Shown here: piece after piece, positions 44,916 through 53,831 of the stretch | Layout of the letters: each line of letters starts with the position of its first letter | How positions within the stretch are numbered: position 1 is the first letter of the stretch | Source: Saccharopolyspora shandongensis | GTDB taxonomy: Bacteria > Actinomycetota > Actinomycetes > Mycobacteriales > Pseudonocardiaceae | Assembly: GCF_900106995.1 (NCBI RefSeq) | Contig: NZ_FNOK01000005.1 | Location: 186,001-250,000 of the forward strand | Direction of reading: 5' to 3' | DNA: 64,000 bases | Position numbers and translations under genes: made by a program | The notes under the pieces: generated by a model | What the model saw: only the letters and a program-made list of their open reading frames with translations | The model's database searches: none | Told to the model about the DNA's origin: nothing

Positions 44916-46070
44916 ATGACCGTCGATCTGGGCATGCCCGCGGCCCCGGCTCCGGTGCTCGCGGAACGGCGCAAGACCCGGCAGTTGCAGGTCGGGCCGG
45001 TCGGAGTGGGCAGTGAATCGCCCATCTCCGTGCAGAGCATGACCACGACCGTCACCGCGGACGTCAACGCCACGCTGCAGCAGATCGCCGAGCTGACCGC
45101 CGCGGGCTGCGACATCGTCCGGGTGGCCTGCCCCAGCGCGGACGATGCGGAGGCGCTGCCCGCCATCGCGAAGAAGTCGCAGATCCCGGTCATCGCCGAC
45201 ATCCACTTCCAGCCGAAGTACGTGTTCGCGGCGATCGAGGCCGGTTGCGCCGCGGTGCGCGTCAACCCGGGCAACATCAAGAAGTTCGACGACAAGGTCA
45301 AGGAGATCGCGCAGGCCGCCAGGGACCACGGCACGCCGATCCGGATCGGCGTCAACGCCGGTTCGCTGGACCCGCGGCTGATGCAGAAGTACGGCAAGGC
45401 GACCCCGGAGGCGCTGGCCGAGTCGGCGCTGTGGGAGGCGAGCCTGTTCGCCGAGCACGACTTCCACGACCTGAAGATCTCGGTGAAGCACAACGACCCG
45501 GTCGTGATGGTGCGCGCCTACGAGATCCTCGCCGAGCAGTGCGATTACCCGCTGCACCTCGGCGTCACCGAGGCGGGCCCGGCGTTCCAGGGCACGATCA
45601 AGTCCGCGGTCGCCTTCGGCGCGCTGCTGCGGCAGGGCATCGGCGACACCATCCGGGTGTCGCTGTCGGCGCCGCCGGTCGAGGAGATCAAGGTCGGCAC
45701 CCAGATCCTGCAGTCGCTGAACCTGCGGCCGCGGAAGCTGGAGATCGTGTCCTGCCCGTCGTGCGGCCGGGCGCAGGTCGACGTGTACAAGCTGGCCGAG
45801 GAGGTCACCGCCGGGCTCGAGGGCATGGAGGTGCCGCTGCGGGTCGCCGTGATGGGCTGCGTGGTCAACGGGCCGGGCGAGGCCCGGGAGGCCGACCTCG
45901 GGGTGGCCTCGGGCAACGGCAAGGGCCAGATCTTCGTCAAGGGTGAGGTGATCAAGACGGTGCCGGAGCACCAGATCGTCGAGACCCTGATCGAGGAGGC
46001 CATGCGCATCGCCGAGGACATGGAGCCCGCCGACGACGCGGCCGGCACGCCGGTCGTCACCGTCAGCTGA
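44916..46070 (+). CDS. ispG: 4-hydroxy-3-methylbut-2-enyl diphosphate synthase (flavodoxin/ferredoxin)
   Basis: This [4Fe-4S] enzyme of the MEP pathway makes HMBPP from MEcPP. The ATG at 44916 follows GGAGAGG; 384 residues. Marks: [55 protein letters not shown] and [19 protein letters not shown]. The cluster ligands are in [11 protein letters not shown] and [14 protein letters not shown]. It is separated from rip1 by a 305-base gap and followed by a strong terminator. Confidence 0.97.
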   Translation: MTVDLGMPAAPAPVLAERRKTRQLQVGPVGVGSESPISVQSMTTTVTADVNATLQQIAELTAAGCDIVRVACPSADDAEALPAIAKKSQIPVIADIHFQPKYVFAAIEAGCAAVRVNPGNIKKFDDKVKEIAQAARDHGTPIRIGVNAGSLDPRLMQKYGKATPEALAESALWEASLFAEHDFHDLKISVKHNDPVVMVRAYEILAEQCDYPLHLGVTEAGPAFQGTIKSAVAFGALLRQGIGDTIRVSLSAPPVEEIKVGTQILQSLNLRPRKLEIVSCPSCGRAQVDVYKLAEEVTAGLEGMEVPLRVAVMGCVVNGPGEAREADLGVASGNGKGQIFVKGEVIKTVPEHQIVETLIEEAMRIAEDMEPADDAAGTPVVTVS

Positions 46071-46082
46071 TCTTGCACACGG

Positions 46083-46121
46083 CCGGCCGTCCCCGGTTCG
46101 GGGGCGGCCGGTTTCGCTTTT
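46083..46121 (+). terminator. Rho-independent terminator after ispG
   Basis: CCGGCCG and CCCC pair with GGGG and CGGCCGG, interrupted by a single T/G position, around a GGTTC loop. It runs into TTTCGCTTTT. Confidence 0.82.
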
Positions 46122-46266
46122 CCGGCCGTTCACGTGCCGCGCCCGCGGTGAATCCGCCGCGATCCACCGACCGGGCTACTCCGAACGGGTGAGTGCCGGT
46201 TCGGGGCAGTGTGGTGTATACCGGCCGGTGGGGCTCACCGCCCTGGGTTTCTGGCAGTCTTGGCAG

Positions 46267-47103
46267 GTGCTGAAGCTCGCCGGTGCCCGGCTGTTGGAGG
46301 AACGCGACGCGGTGCTGGTCCGTTCCGTGCTGGATTCCGCCCCCGTCGCGGCCTGCATGGTGGCCGCGCGCGTCGAGGAGGCCGGCATCCACCCGTTGCG
46401 CCTCGGCGGTGAGCTCTGGGGGTACGGCGGCAAGCTCACCGGGATGTGCTTCTCGGGCGCGAACCTGATCCCGCTGCGCGGCGGACCGGCCGCGATGCGC
46501 GCCTTCGCCGACCGCGCGCTGCGCCGGCGCCGCGTCTGCTCGTCGCTGGTCGGCCCGGCCGAGCAGGTGCTCGCACTCTGGAGCGAGGTCACGGCGCAGT
46601 GGGGCCCGGCGCGCGAGGTGCGCGCCGATCAGCCGCTCATGGCGCTGTCCGAGCCGCCGCGGGTGGCCCCGGACCCGCTGGTGCGCCCGGTCCGGCCGGA
46701 CGAGCTGGACCGCTACCTACCCGCGGCGATCGCGATGTTCACCGAGGAAGTCGGGGTCGACCCGTCCAGCGACGGCGGCGCGGCGAGCTACCGGGCGCGG
46801 GTCGCCGACCTGATCGCCGGCGGCCGGGCGTTCGCCCGCTTCGAGGGCGGCGAAGTGGTGTTCAAGGCCGAGATCGGCGCGCTGTCCCGCACGGTCGGGC
46901 AGATCCAGGGCGTTTGGGTGCACCCGGACCGGCGCAGCACCGGGCTGGGCACGGCGGGCACGGCGGCGGTCGCAGACCGGCTGGTGCGCGGCCTGGGCCG
47001 GACGGCGAGCCTGTACGTCAACGGCTACAACACGGCGGCCCGGGTGGCGTACCAGAAGGTCGGTTTCCGGCAGGTCGGCTCCTTCGGCACGGTCCTCCTC
47101 TGA
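46267..47103 (+). CDS. GNAT acetyltransferase with N-terminal DUF4081
   Basis: From the GTG at 46267 (VLKLAGARLLEERDAVLV) the protein has 278 residues; upstream in-frame GTGs at 46228 and 46189 are possible. The N-terminal DUF4081 half includes APVAACMVAARVEEAGIHPL. The C-terminal GNAT half has the acetyl-CoA loop DRRSTGLGTAGTAAVADRLV and SLYVNGYNTAARVAYQKVGF. The same gene follows ispG in mycobacteria, as I recall. Substrate unknown. Confidence 0.85.
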   Translation: MLKLAGARLLEERDAVLVRSVLDSAPVAACMVAARVEEAGIHPLRLGGELWGYGGKLTGMCFSGANLIPLRGGPAAMRAFADRALRRRRVCSSLVGPAEQVLALWSEVTAQWGPAREVRADQPLMALSEPPRVAPDPLVRPVRPDELDRYLPAAIAMFTEEVGVDPSSDGGAASYRARVADLIAGGRAFARFEGGEVVFKAEIGALSRTVGQIQGVWVHPDRRSTGLGTAGTAAVADRLVRGLGRTASLYVNGYNTAARVAYQKVGFRQVGSFGTVLL

Positions 47104-47128
47104 GCGTCCACAGTGGATGATGATCGGC

Positions 47129-47188
47129 GGTTTCAATTGAAACTGCAGGCCACTCGCGGGTGCCGGACCCCGGTTTCAACCGAAACCG
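47129..47188. repeat. Two short palindromes of the GTTTC-N4-GAAAC family
   Basis: GGTTTCAATTGAAACT with core GTTTCAATTGAAAC at 47130-47143, and CGGTTTCAACCGAAACCG at 47171-47188 (centre imperfect). Both lie in the 175-base gap before the penicillin-binding protein gene. The first has the same core as the palindromes near 41107 and 52808. Confidence 0.6.
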
Positions 47189-47278
47189 TGGTCTCCCCGT
47201 GCGGCGAGCGTTGACCGAACGGGCAACGGGCCGAAAAGGGGTGTGGACGTTTCGGGTCATTTCGGCATACTCGCGGAC

Positions 47279-49066
47279 ATGGTTTCCTCGCGGATCTTGG
47301 CCGGCGCGGCGGCACTCCTGCTGCTGCCGCTGGCCGCTTGCAGCACCGGACCGTCTGAAGAGGACGTCGCCGCATCCTTCGTGAACGCGGTGGCGGCAGG
47401 TGACGCGGCCGGTGCGGCGAATCAGACCGACGCCCCCGACCAGGCCCGGCAGGCGCTCGAAGCGACCCGGCGGAACCTGGCGCCCACGGCCGCGCACGCG
47501 ACGGTTCGCGAGGTCACCGAGGACGCGCAGGGAACGCCGACCGCCCGGTTCGACATGTCCTGGGACTTCGGCGCGGGCAAGGTCTGGAACTACTCGAACG
47601 AGCTCAAGCTCGTCGAGCAGGAACAGGGCTGGAAGGTCCGCTGGGCACCGACGGTGCTCCACCCGCAACTGGCGCCCGGGCAGACCCTCGCCTACCGCGA
47701 GCAGCGGCCGGACCCGGCGCCGGTGCTGGACCGCGACGGCAAGCAGCTCATGGGGCCGGAGCAACTGGTCACGGTGAGCCTGAGCGCGCAGGAGGCCGGG
47801 GACGTGCCCGGCGTCGCGGCCTCGCTGGCGAACGCGCTGAAGACCATCGAACCCGAGATCACCCAGCAGTCCATCCTGGACGGCGTGGCGAAGACGCCGC
47901 AGGGCCAGCCCTACGCGGTGGTCACGCTCCGGCAGGCCGACTACGAGCAGGTCAAGTCCCGGATCTACGACCTCCCGGGCGTGCGCTTCCCGGCCCAGAC
48001 GCGGCTGGTCACCACCGAGCGCGGGTACGGCACGCAGGTGCTCGCGGGCGTGGCGCGCGTCGTCGATCAGCAGGTCCAGGCGAACGCCGGGTGGCGCGTC
48101 GTGACGCTCGACGCGGCCGGTCAGGAGGCCGCGGAGCTGCACGGCGTCGCCGAGCGGCCGGTCGCGCCGACCAACGTGACCCTCGGCGACCGCGCGCAGC
48201 GGGCCGCCGAGCAGGCGGTGGACCCGATTCCGCAGGCCGCGATGCTGGTGGCCATGCAGCCGTCCACCGGCGAGGTGCTCGCCGTGGCGCAGAACGCGCC
48301 CGCCGACGCGCAGGGCCCGGTGGCGCTGTCCGGCCAGTACCCGCCGGGTTCGACGTTCAAGACGGTGACCGCGACCGCCGCGCTGGGATCCGGGAAGGTC
48401 GGCATCGACACCCCGGTGGAATGCCCGGGGGAGAAGGTGTTCGACGGTCGGCCGCTGCCGAACGACAAGAAGTTCGACCTCGGCGTGGTGCCGCTGCGCA
48501 CGGCCTTCGCGCGCTCCTGCAACACGTCGTTCGCGCAGCTCGCGGTCGACATGCCCGGGGAGGCCCTGACCGACGCGGCGCACCAGCTCGGCCTCGGCGT
48601 GGACTTCGACATGGCCGGCGCGACCACCATCACCGGCAAGGTGCCGCCGGCCGGCAGCACGGTGCAGCGCGCGGAGAACGGCATCGGGCAGGGCACGGTG
48701 CTGGCCAGCCCGTTCGGCATGGCGCTGGTGACCTCGTCGATCGCCGAGGGGCGGATGCCGGTGCCGACGCTGGTCCGGGGCGCGCAGACCAAGGCGGACG
48801 CCACCCCGCAGCCGCCCGCGCCGCAGTCCCTCGACCAGCTCCGCGAGATGATGCGCGAGGTGGTCACCGGCGGGACGGCGACCGCGCTGAACGGCTCCGG
48901 CGACGTCCGGGGCAAGACCGGGACCGCGCAGTTCGGCGACGGCACCCACTCGCACGGCTGGTTCGTCGGCTACCGCGGCGACCTGGCCTTCGCGGTGCTG
49001 GTGACGGACGCGGGCTCGTCGGGGCCGGCCGTCGAGGCGGCGAAGCGCTTCCTGTCGGGCGTCTGA
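47279..49066 (+). CDS. Lipoprotein penicillin-binding protein with NTF2-like N-terminal domain
   Basis: 595 residues from the ATG at 47279. A lipobox (LLLPLAACSTG) anchors it to the membrane. The N-terminal MecA_N/NTF2-like domain holds EEDVAASFVNAVAAGDAAGA. The class-B transpeptidase domain has SxxK in PPGSTFKTVTA, SxN in FARSCNTSFAQLA and KTG in VRGKTGTAQFGDG. It cross-links peptidoglycan and may be little sensitive to beta-lactams, as relatives with MecA_N are. The position after the GNAT gene matches mycobacterial synteny (Rv2864c-like). Confidence 0.92.
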   Translation: MVSSRILAGAAALLLLPLAACSTGPSEEDVAASFVNAVAAGDAAGAANQTDAPDQARQALEATRRNLAPTAAHATVREVTEDAQGTPTARFDMSWDFGAGKVWNYSNELKLVEQEQGWKVRWAPTVLHPQLAPGQTLAYREQRPDPAPVLDRDGKQLMGPEQLVTVSLSAQEAGDVPGVAASLANALKTIEPEITQQSILDGVAKTPQGQPYAVVTLRQADYEQVKSRIYDLPGVRFPAQTRLVTTERGYGTQVLAGVARVVDQQVQANAGWRVVTLDAAGQEAAELHGVAERPVAPTNVTLGDRAQRAAEQAVDPIPQAAMLVAMQPSTGEVLAVAQNAPADAQGPVALSGQYPPGSTFKTVTATAALGSGKVGIDTPVECPGEKVFDGRPLPNDKKFDLGVVPLRTAFARSCNTSFAQLAVDMPGEALTDAAHQLGLGVDFDMAGATTITGKVPPAGSTVQRAENGIGQGTVLASPFGMALVTSSIAEGRMPVPTLVRGAQTKADATPQPPAPQSLDQLREMMREVVTGGTATALNGSGDVRGKTGTAQFGDGTHSHGWFVGYRGDLAFAVLVTDAGSSGPAVEAAKRFLSGV

Positions 49067-49122
49067 TCGCTTCACGTGATCGGGTGATCACCTAGGGTCA
49101 GTGCGGTGCTACGTTGTAGCGC

Positions 49123-49395
49123 ATGGAGCGGATCGGCGTCCGTGAGCTGCGGCAGTACGCCAGTCGATACCTGAAGCGGGTCACCGCCGGGGAATCGATC
49201 CTGGTGACCGATCGGGGTCGCACCGTCGCGGTGCTCAGTCCGCCCACGCGTGTCCAGGCCCTGTACGACGAACTCGTCGCCGCCGGGGAGCTCGTGCCCG
49301 GCGAAGGCGGTGAGCTCCCCGAACCGTTGCCGGCAGCACCGACCCCGAACGTCTCCGACCGGCTGCTGCGCAGGCGTGAACAGGAGCGGTTTTGA
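49123..49395 (+). CDS. Phd/YefM-type antitoxin
   Basis: 90 residues from ATG. The N-terminal DNA-binding part reads RIGVRELRQYASRYLKRVTA, GESILVTDRGRTVAVL, the standard Phd fold. The C-terminal part is variable and probably binds the toxin. The stop overlaps the toxin's TTG start by three bases. It should repress its own operon with the toxin as co-repressor. Confidence 0.9.
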   Translation: MERIGVRELRQYASRYLKRVTAGESILVTDRGRTVAVLSPPTRVQALYDELVAAGELVPGEGGELPEPLPAAPTPNVSDRLLRRREQERF

Positions 49396-49787
49396 TCTAC
49401 TTCGATTCCTCCGCGCTGGTCAAGCTGATCGCCCCCGAGCCGGAGAGCAAGGCGCTGAGCCAGTGGGTCCGCGAGCGCTGGGAGCACCCCCGCGTCACCA
49501 GCGCGTTGTCGAAGGTGGACGTGCTGCGCACGTTCCGCGAGGTCGGTCCGGCCGCCGAAGACCTGGCGTCGATCATCGTGTCCAAGATCGACCAGCTGCC
49601 GGTGAAGCAGGACGTGCTGGACGTGGCCACCGAGCTGCGCTGCAACGTCGGCCCGGTGGACGCCATCCATCTGGCCTCCGCCTACAAGATCAAGGACGCC
49701 CTGCACGCCTACGTCTCCTACGACCCGGGGCTGCTGGCGGCGGCCGCCGAGGCAGGTATGACCACCGCCTCCCCGGGCGCGAGCTGA
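49392..49787 (+). CDS. PIN-domain toxin, VapC type
   Basis: 131 residues from a rare TTG start that overlaps the antitoxin stop. PIN acidic residues: Asp in IYFDSSALVKLI, Glu/Asp around KVDVLRTFREV, Asp in VGPVDAIHLASAY, Asp in YVSYDPGLL. The position expected for the second conserved acid (usually E in 'SEL/VE') reads VDVLR, so the pattern is slightly altered. It likely acts as an RNase on tRNA or rRNA. Confidence 0.87.
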   Translation: MIYFDSSALVKLIAPEPESKALSQWVRERWEHPRVTSALSKVDVLRTFREVGPAAEDLASIIVSKIDQLPVKQDVLDVATELRCNVGPVDAIHLASAYKIKDALHAYVSYDPGLLAAAAEAGMTTASPGAS

Positions 49788-49805
49788 CGCCGGTCCGCCG
49801 CGATC

Positions 49806-49837
49806 TCCGGTGAAATCGGAACGCCGATTTCACCGGA
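49806..49837. terminator. Stable inverted repeat behind the PIN toxin gene
   Basis: TCCGGTGAAATCGG pairs perfectly with CCGATTTCACCGGA around an AACG loop. There is no T tract on either side. Likely a terminator. Its GAAATC/GATTTC arms resemble the short palindrome family. Confidence 0.6.
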
Positions 49838-49916
49838 AATCGCGGCCCGGCGGGGCATGGTGCACTCGTGGCCGCCACCCGGAGTTCGGGCGGGCATCGC
49901 GGTTACAGTGGGGGGC

Positions 49917-50774
49917 ATGCCGGTTCGAGCTCCGTTGAAGCCAGGCGTGCAGACGCCGCGTCGCCCAGTCCCAGCGCACATCGAGCGCCCCGAGTACGTT
50001 GACAAGCCGGCTCCCAAGCGCAGCACCGACCCGTACGTGCAGCCGCCCGAGGTCATCGAGGCGATGCGGGTGGCGGGCAAGCTCGCCGCGCAGGCGCTGG
50101 TCGAGGCGGGCAAGGCGGTGCAGCCGGGCGCGACCACCGACGAGGTCGACGCGGTGGTGCACGAGTTCTTCTGCGACCACGGCGTGTACCCGTCGACGCT
50201 GGGCTACCGGGGCTTCCCGAAGTCCTCCTGCACGTCGCTGAACGAGGTGATCTGCCACGGGATCCCGGACTCGACGGTGATCGAGGACGGCGACATCGTC
50301 AACGTCGACGTCACCGGCTTCATCGGCGGCGTCCACGGCGACACCAACGCGACGTTCCTGGCCGGCGAGGTCTCGGAGGAGGTGCGCTTGCTGGTGGAGC
50401 GCACCCACGAGGCGCTGATGCGCGGCATCAAGGCGGCCAAGCCGGGGCGGCAGCTCAACGTGATCGGCCGGGTCATCGAGTCCTACGCCAAGCGGTTCGG
50501 CTACGGCGTGGTCCGCGACTTCACCGGGCACGGCATCGGCCGCGCGTTCCACAGTGGACTGGTGATCCTGCACTACGACGAGCCGTCGGTGCAGACCGTC
50601 CTGGAGCCGGGCATGACCTTCACCATCGAGCCGATGATCACCCTCGGCACCCACGAGTACGACATGTGGAGCGATGGCTGGACGGTGACGACGAAGGACA
50701 AGAGCTGGACGGCCCAGTTCGAGCACACCATCCTGATCACCCAAGACGGCAACGAAATCCTGACCCTGCCCTGA
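49917..50774 (+). CDS. map: Methionine aminopeptidase (type I, with N-terminal PxxP extension)
   Basis: 285 residues from the ATG at 49917. The N-terminal extension ([20 protein letters not shown]) is typical of the mycobacterial second MetAP (type Ic). Metal ligands: Asp in [11 protein letters not shown] and [10 protein letters not shown], His in [12 protein letters not shown], Glu in [10 protein letters not shown] and Glu in [10 protein letters not shown]. It removes initiator methionine. It lies in the same dxr...map neighbourhood as in Mycobacterium. Confidence 0.95.
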   Translation: MPVRAPLKPGVQTPRRPVPAHIERPEYVDKPAPKRSTDPYVQPPEVIEAMRVAGKLAAQALVEAGKAVQPGATTDEVDAVVHEFFCDHGVYPSTLGYRGFPKSSCTSLNEVICHGIPDSTVIEDGDIVNVDVTGFIGGVHGDTNATFLAGEVSEEVRLLVERTHEALMRGIKAAKPGRQLNVIGRVIESYAKRFGYGVVRDFTGHGIGRAFHSGLVILHYDEPSVQTVLEPGMTFTIEPMITLGTHEYDMWSDGWTVTTKDKSWTAQFEHTILITQDGNEILTLP

Positions 50775-50776
50775 TT

Positions 50777-50956
50777 TGGGGTTCCAGGCTCGTTCTGCGT
50801 AGCGGTGCGAGTAGCGGAACCTCAGACGCCTTCTCGCTGTGGGATCCCCGACTTACGTATGACCAATACGCGGCGTCGGGGCTGTCCTCGCGAGAAGGCT
50901 TCTGAGAACCCGCGGCGGTGCGGGTTGCGAGGGTGGGCTAAGCGGCTGCGCCGCTT
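50777..50956 (+). repeat. Dispersed intergenic repeat, copy 3 (diverged, most complete fold)
   Basis: It aligns to copies 1 and 2 along its length (TGCGTAGCGGTGCGAGTAGC against TGCGTGGCGGTGCGGGTGGC). The main hairpin CCCCGAC (50846-50852) with GTCGGGG (50875-50881) encloses GTAT/ATAC. A further outer stem pairs 50822-50837 with 50890-50905 (GCCTTCTCGC with GCGAGAAGGC plus TCAGA with TCTGA). The second hairpin is AAGCGGC-TGC-GCCGCTT (50940-50956). Stem changes relative to copy 2 are compensated. Confidence 0.85.
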
Positions 50957-51065
50957 GCGGCGGCTATGAGTCGTGAGATTCGAGCGTCGCGGCGGCGGTT
51001 GTGCGTTCGCGATGCGCACCTTCGGCTGTCCGCATCGGCTTTTGGTTTGGTCTGGTTTGGTCGGC

Positions 51066-51081
51066 GATTTCGCGCGAAATC
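51066..51081. repeat. Short palindrome of the GTTTC-N4-GAAAC family
   Basis: GATTTCGCGCGAAATC, identical in sequence to the core of the one at 44612. It is in the 525-base gap between map and cobQ. Beyond repeat copy 3, this palindrome and a TGGTTTGGTC tandem duplication near 51050, the gap holds no recognisable gene or riboswitch. Confidence 0.55.
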
Positions 51082-51299
51082 CCAGGCTGCCCTGTCTGCG
51101 TCAGGTGCCAGGCATCGACGCCGATGTGTCTTGGGCGGTGCCTGTGTTTGTGAAGGTGGGTGGTCGTGAGCAGTTTTGGTTGTCATAGCGACTAAAAGCA
51201 CTCACGGGCACTCATCTGGGGAGACGTTCGGTCCGCTGGTTTTCGCCGGTGTTCGGTGGTGCCTTTGGGCGAGCTCGGGTGATGGGGTAGGAACTTCGT

Positions 51300-52820
51300 G
51301 TGAATGCGGTGCTGATCGCCGGGACCACTTCCGATGCCGGGAAGAGCGTGGTCACCGCCGGGATCTGTCGCTGGCTGGCTCGCGGCGGTGCTCGGGTCGC
51401 GCCCTTCAAAGCGCAGAACATGTCCAACAACTCCGTGGTCACGCCCGATGGCGGCGAGATCGGGCGGGCTCAGGCCGTGCAGGCCGCCGCCTGCGGCGTC
51501 GAGCCCTCGGTGCGGTTCAACCCCGTGCTGCTCAAGCCTGGCAGTGACCGCAGTTCGCAGGTCGTGGTGCTGGGGCGGGTCGCCGGCGAGGTGACCGCGA
51601 TGTCCTACCGCGCCCGCAAGGCCGCCCTGCTGGACACCGTCGTGTCCACGCTGGAGGGGCTGCGCGCCGAGTACGACTACGTCGTGTGCGAGGGCGCCGG
51701 ATCACCGGCCGAGATCAACCTGCGGGCCAACGACATCGCCAACATGGGGCTCGCACAGGCCGCCGGGCTGCCGGTGCTGGTGGTCGGCGACATCGACCGC
51801 GGCGGCGTGTTCGCGCAGCTCTTCGGCACCCTCGCGCTGCTGGACGCGGCGGATCAGGCGCTGGTCGCCGGATTCCTGATCAACAAGTTCCGCGGCGACC
51901 CGGCGTTGCTGGAACCGGGCCTGGACCAGTTGCGCGCGCTGACCGGCCGCCCGGTGCACGGCGTGCTGCCGTGGGCCGAGGAGCTGTGGCTCGACGCCGA
52001 GGACTCACTGTCCTATGTGGCCGATGGTGTGATCGGTCGGCCGGCGCCGCCGAAGGGCGCGCAGTGGTTGCGGGTCGCGGTGCCGAGGTTGCCGCGGATC
52101 TCCAACGCCACCGACGTGGAGGCGCTGGCGGCGGAACCCGGTGTCGCGGTCCGGTTCGTCACCGAGCCGTCGCGGCTGGCCGACGCGGATCTGGTCGTGC
52201 TGCCCGGCTCGAAGTCGACGGTCGCGGACCTGGACTGGCTGCGGCGCAGCGGCCTGGCCGAGGCGATCCGCGCGCACGCCCGAGCCGGGCTGCCGGTTGC
52301 CGGCATCTGCGGCGGTTTCCAGATGCTGACGCGGCGCATCGTCGACGAGGTCGAATCCGGCAGTGGCGCGGTCGACGGGCTGGGGCTGCTCGACCTGGAG
52401 ATCGAGTTCGCGCCGCGCAAGACGCTGGCGCGGCCGCACGGCCAGGCCTTCGGCGAGCCCGTCCACGGTTACGAGATCCACCACGGCGTCGCGGTGCGCC
52501 GCGGCGAGCTCGCGCCGCTGGTGAGCTTGCCCGACGGGCAGGTCGAGGGCGGTGTGGTCGAGTCCGTGCTCGGCACCCACTGGCACGGACTGTTCGAGAA
52601 CGACGCCTTTCGCCGGGCCTTCCTGAGCTGGGCCGCCCGGCACGCCGGACGGGACGGCTTCGAACCGGCCGATGGCACGGTCTTCGCCGAGGTCCGGGCC
52701 GGGCAGCTCGACCTGCTCGGCGACCTGGTGGAGAAGCACCTGGACACCGACGCCCTGCGCCGACTGCTCGACGACGGCGCACCCGCCGGGCTCCCGGTGG
52801 TGCACCACAGTTTCAATTGA
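51300..52820 (+). CDS. cobQ: Cobyric acid synthase
   Basis: This enzyme amidates four side chains of adenosyl-cobyrinate diamide in B12 synthesis. 506 residues from GTG. N-terminal P-loop-like ATP site: [29 protein letters not shown] is family-typical. The glutamine amidotransferase domain has the Cys nucleophile in [14 protein letters not shown] and His in GTHWHGLF. The last codons and stop are formed by a short palindrome, so the C-terminal HSFN may be a recent replacement. No other cobalamin genes are in the window. Confidence 0.95.
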   Translation: MNAVLIAGTTSDAGKSVVTAGICRWLARGGARVAPFKAQNMSNNSVVTPDGGEIGRAQAVQAAACGVEPSVRFNPVLLKPGSDRSSQVVVLGRVAGEVTAMSYRARKAALLDTVVSTLEGLRAEYDYVVCEGAGSPAEINLRANDIANMGLAQAAGLPVLVVGDIDRGGVFAQLFGTLALLDAADQALVAGFLINKFRGDPALLEPGLDQLRALTGRPVHGVLPWAEELWLDAEDSLSYVADGVIGRPAPPKGAQWLRVAVPRLPRISNATDVEALAAEPGVAVRFVTEPSRLADADLVVLPGSKSTVADLDWLRRSGLAEAIRAHARAGLPVAGICGGFQMLTRRIVDEVESGSGAVDGLGLLDLEIEFAPRKTLARPHGQAFGEPVHGYEIHHGVAVRRGELAPLVSLPDGQVEGGVVESVLGTHWHGLFENDAFRRAFLSWAARHAGRDGFEPADGTVFAEVRAGQLDLLGDLVEKHLDTDALRRLLDDGAPAGLPVVHHSFN

Positions 52821-52825
52821 AACTG
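52808..52825. repeat. Short palindrome overlapping the cobQ stop codon
   Basis: CAGTTTCAATTGAAACTG is a perfect 18-base palindrome. It supplies the final Ser-Phe-Asn codons and the TGA stop (52818-52820) of cobQ. Its core GTTTCAATTGAAAC equals that at 47130. Confidence 0.65.
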
Positions 52826-52859
52826 GGTCATCGGTTGTGATCCGGGTAACGTCGTAGCC

Positions 52860-53102
52860 ATGGCCGAGTTTTCCGTTGATGAAGCCCGCGAGCGGCTGGT
52901 GGAGCTGCTCGACCGCGCCGAATCGGGGGAGGCGATCGTGATCACCCGGTTCGGCGCGCCGTCGGTGTGGCTGCGGCCCGCGAGCGGCGGATCGACCGGC
53001 GGTGGTTTCGCCGCCGGGGTGATCGCGGCGTCGTGGGTGGCCCCGGCCGCCGGTGACGCGTTCGACGTCGGAACCGACTACTGGCCGGACTCCTCTGCCT
53101 GA
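52860..53102 (+). CDS. Orphan Phd/YefM-type antitoxin
   Basis: 80 residues from ATG. It has EFSVDEARERLVELLDRAES and GEAIVITRFGAPSVWLRP, the Phd fold. No toxin gene follows: the next gene is convergent and overlaps its 3' end by 25 bases. It may be a relic of a lost pair or an independent regulator. Confidence 0.72.
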   Translation: MAEFSVDEARERLVELLDRAESGEAIVITRFGAPSVWLRPASGGSTGGGFAAGVIAASWVAPAAGDAFDVGTDYWPDSSA

Positions 53103-53782
53103 CCCGGATCGGAACCCACCTGGCTGAGCAGTTCGTCGAGGAAGCCGCCTGCCTCTTCGGCCGCCCGGCGCGGATCGCCGTCGCGCACCGCTGCCAACAG
53201 CTCGGTGTGCGAGACGTGCTGCTCCGGTGGGATCTCGGGATTGAAGGTGGTCGCCACGCTGGAGGCCACCGTCTCGCGGATCCCTTCGTAGAGCGAGATC
53301 AGCACCGGGTTGTGCGAGGCTGCCACTAATAGCCGGTGGAACTCGGCGTCGGTGACGATGACGTCCGCGCTGTCCAGGCGCTGCACCGCCGCGTCCCGGC
53401 TGTCCAGGCAGGCCGTGAGCTCGCGCAGGTCCTCGTCGGTGCGCGACCCGGCGGCCAGCCGGGCGCCCTCCACCTCCAGTGCGCGCCGGACCTCCAGTAC
53501 CTGGCGCAGCTCGGGCCCGCACAGCTTGCGCACCGCCCCGGAGATCTCGTTGGTAGCGCGCACGAACGTGCCGTCGCCCTGCCGCACTTCCAGCAGCCCG
53601 GCGTGCGAGAGCGCGCGCACCGCCTCGCGGACGGTGTTGCGGCCGACGCCGAGGGCGTTCACGAGCTCGGTCTCGGGCGGGATCTTCTCGCCCAGCGGCC
53701 ATTCCCCGGACGCCACGAGCTCGCGCATCTGGGCGATGACCTGATCGACCAGTCCGGTCCGCTTGGCAGTGACCAAAGGCAC
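53078..53782 (-). CDS. FadR-subfamily GntR transcriptional regulator
   Basis: The GTG at 53782 is preferred because AAAGGA sits eight bases upstream; an ATG at 53806 is possible. 234 residues. N-terminal winged helix: IPPETELVNALGVGRNTVRE and AVRALSHAGLLEVRQGDGTF. The C-terminal FCD ligand domain contains DAEFHRLLVAASHNPVL and HVSHTELLAAVRDGDPRRAA, with the His residues that bind metal in this family. It is divergent from the CynX-like transporter, which it probably controls. Confidence 0.88.
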   Translation of the reverse strand: MPLVTAKRTGLVDQVIAQMRELVASGEWPLGEKIPPETELVNALGVGRNTVREAVRALSHAGLLEVRQGDGTFVRATNEISGAVRKLCGPELRQVLEVRRALEVEGARLAAGSRTDEDLRELTACLDSRDAAVQRLDSADVIVTDAEFHRLLVAASHNPVLISLYEGIRETVASSVATTFNPEIPPEQHVSHTELLAAVRDGDPRRAAEEAGGFLDELLSQVGSDPGQAEESGQ

Positions 53783-53799
53783 TGACAGGTCCTTTCGTC

Positions 53800-53816
53800 C
53801 AAACATCCTACGTTTG
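53800..53816. promoter_or_regulatory. Inverted repeat in the regulator/transporter divergent promoter
   Basis: CAAAC-ATCCTAC-GTTTG, perfect 5-base arms, within the 49 bases separating the two divergent starts. GTCAAAC on the minus strand fits the GTnnnAC core of FadR-type sites. A plausible shared operator. Confidence 0.4.
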
Positions 53817-53831
53817 ACATACTAGGCCGTG

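Noticed and set aside
50966-51169. Short forward open frame of 67 codons behind repeat copy 3
   Set aside because: No ribosome-binding site, low-complexity Arg/Ser-rich translation, and it spans the repeat tail and a palindrome.
51180-51299. Possible cobalamin riboswitch before cobQ
   Set aside because: I could not find the conserved B12-box sequence or a compatible fold, so the gap is left unassigned.
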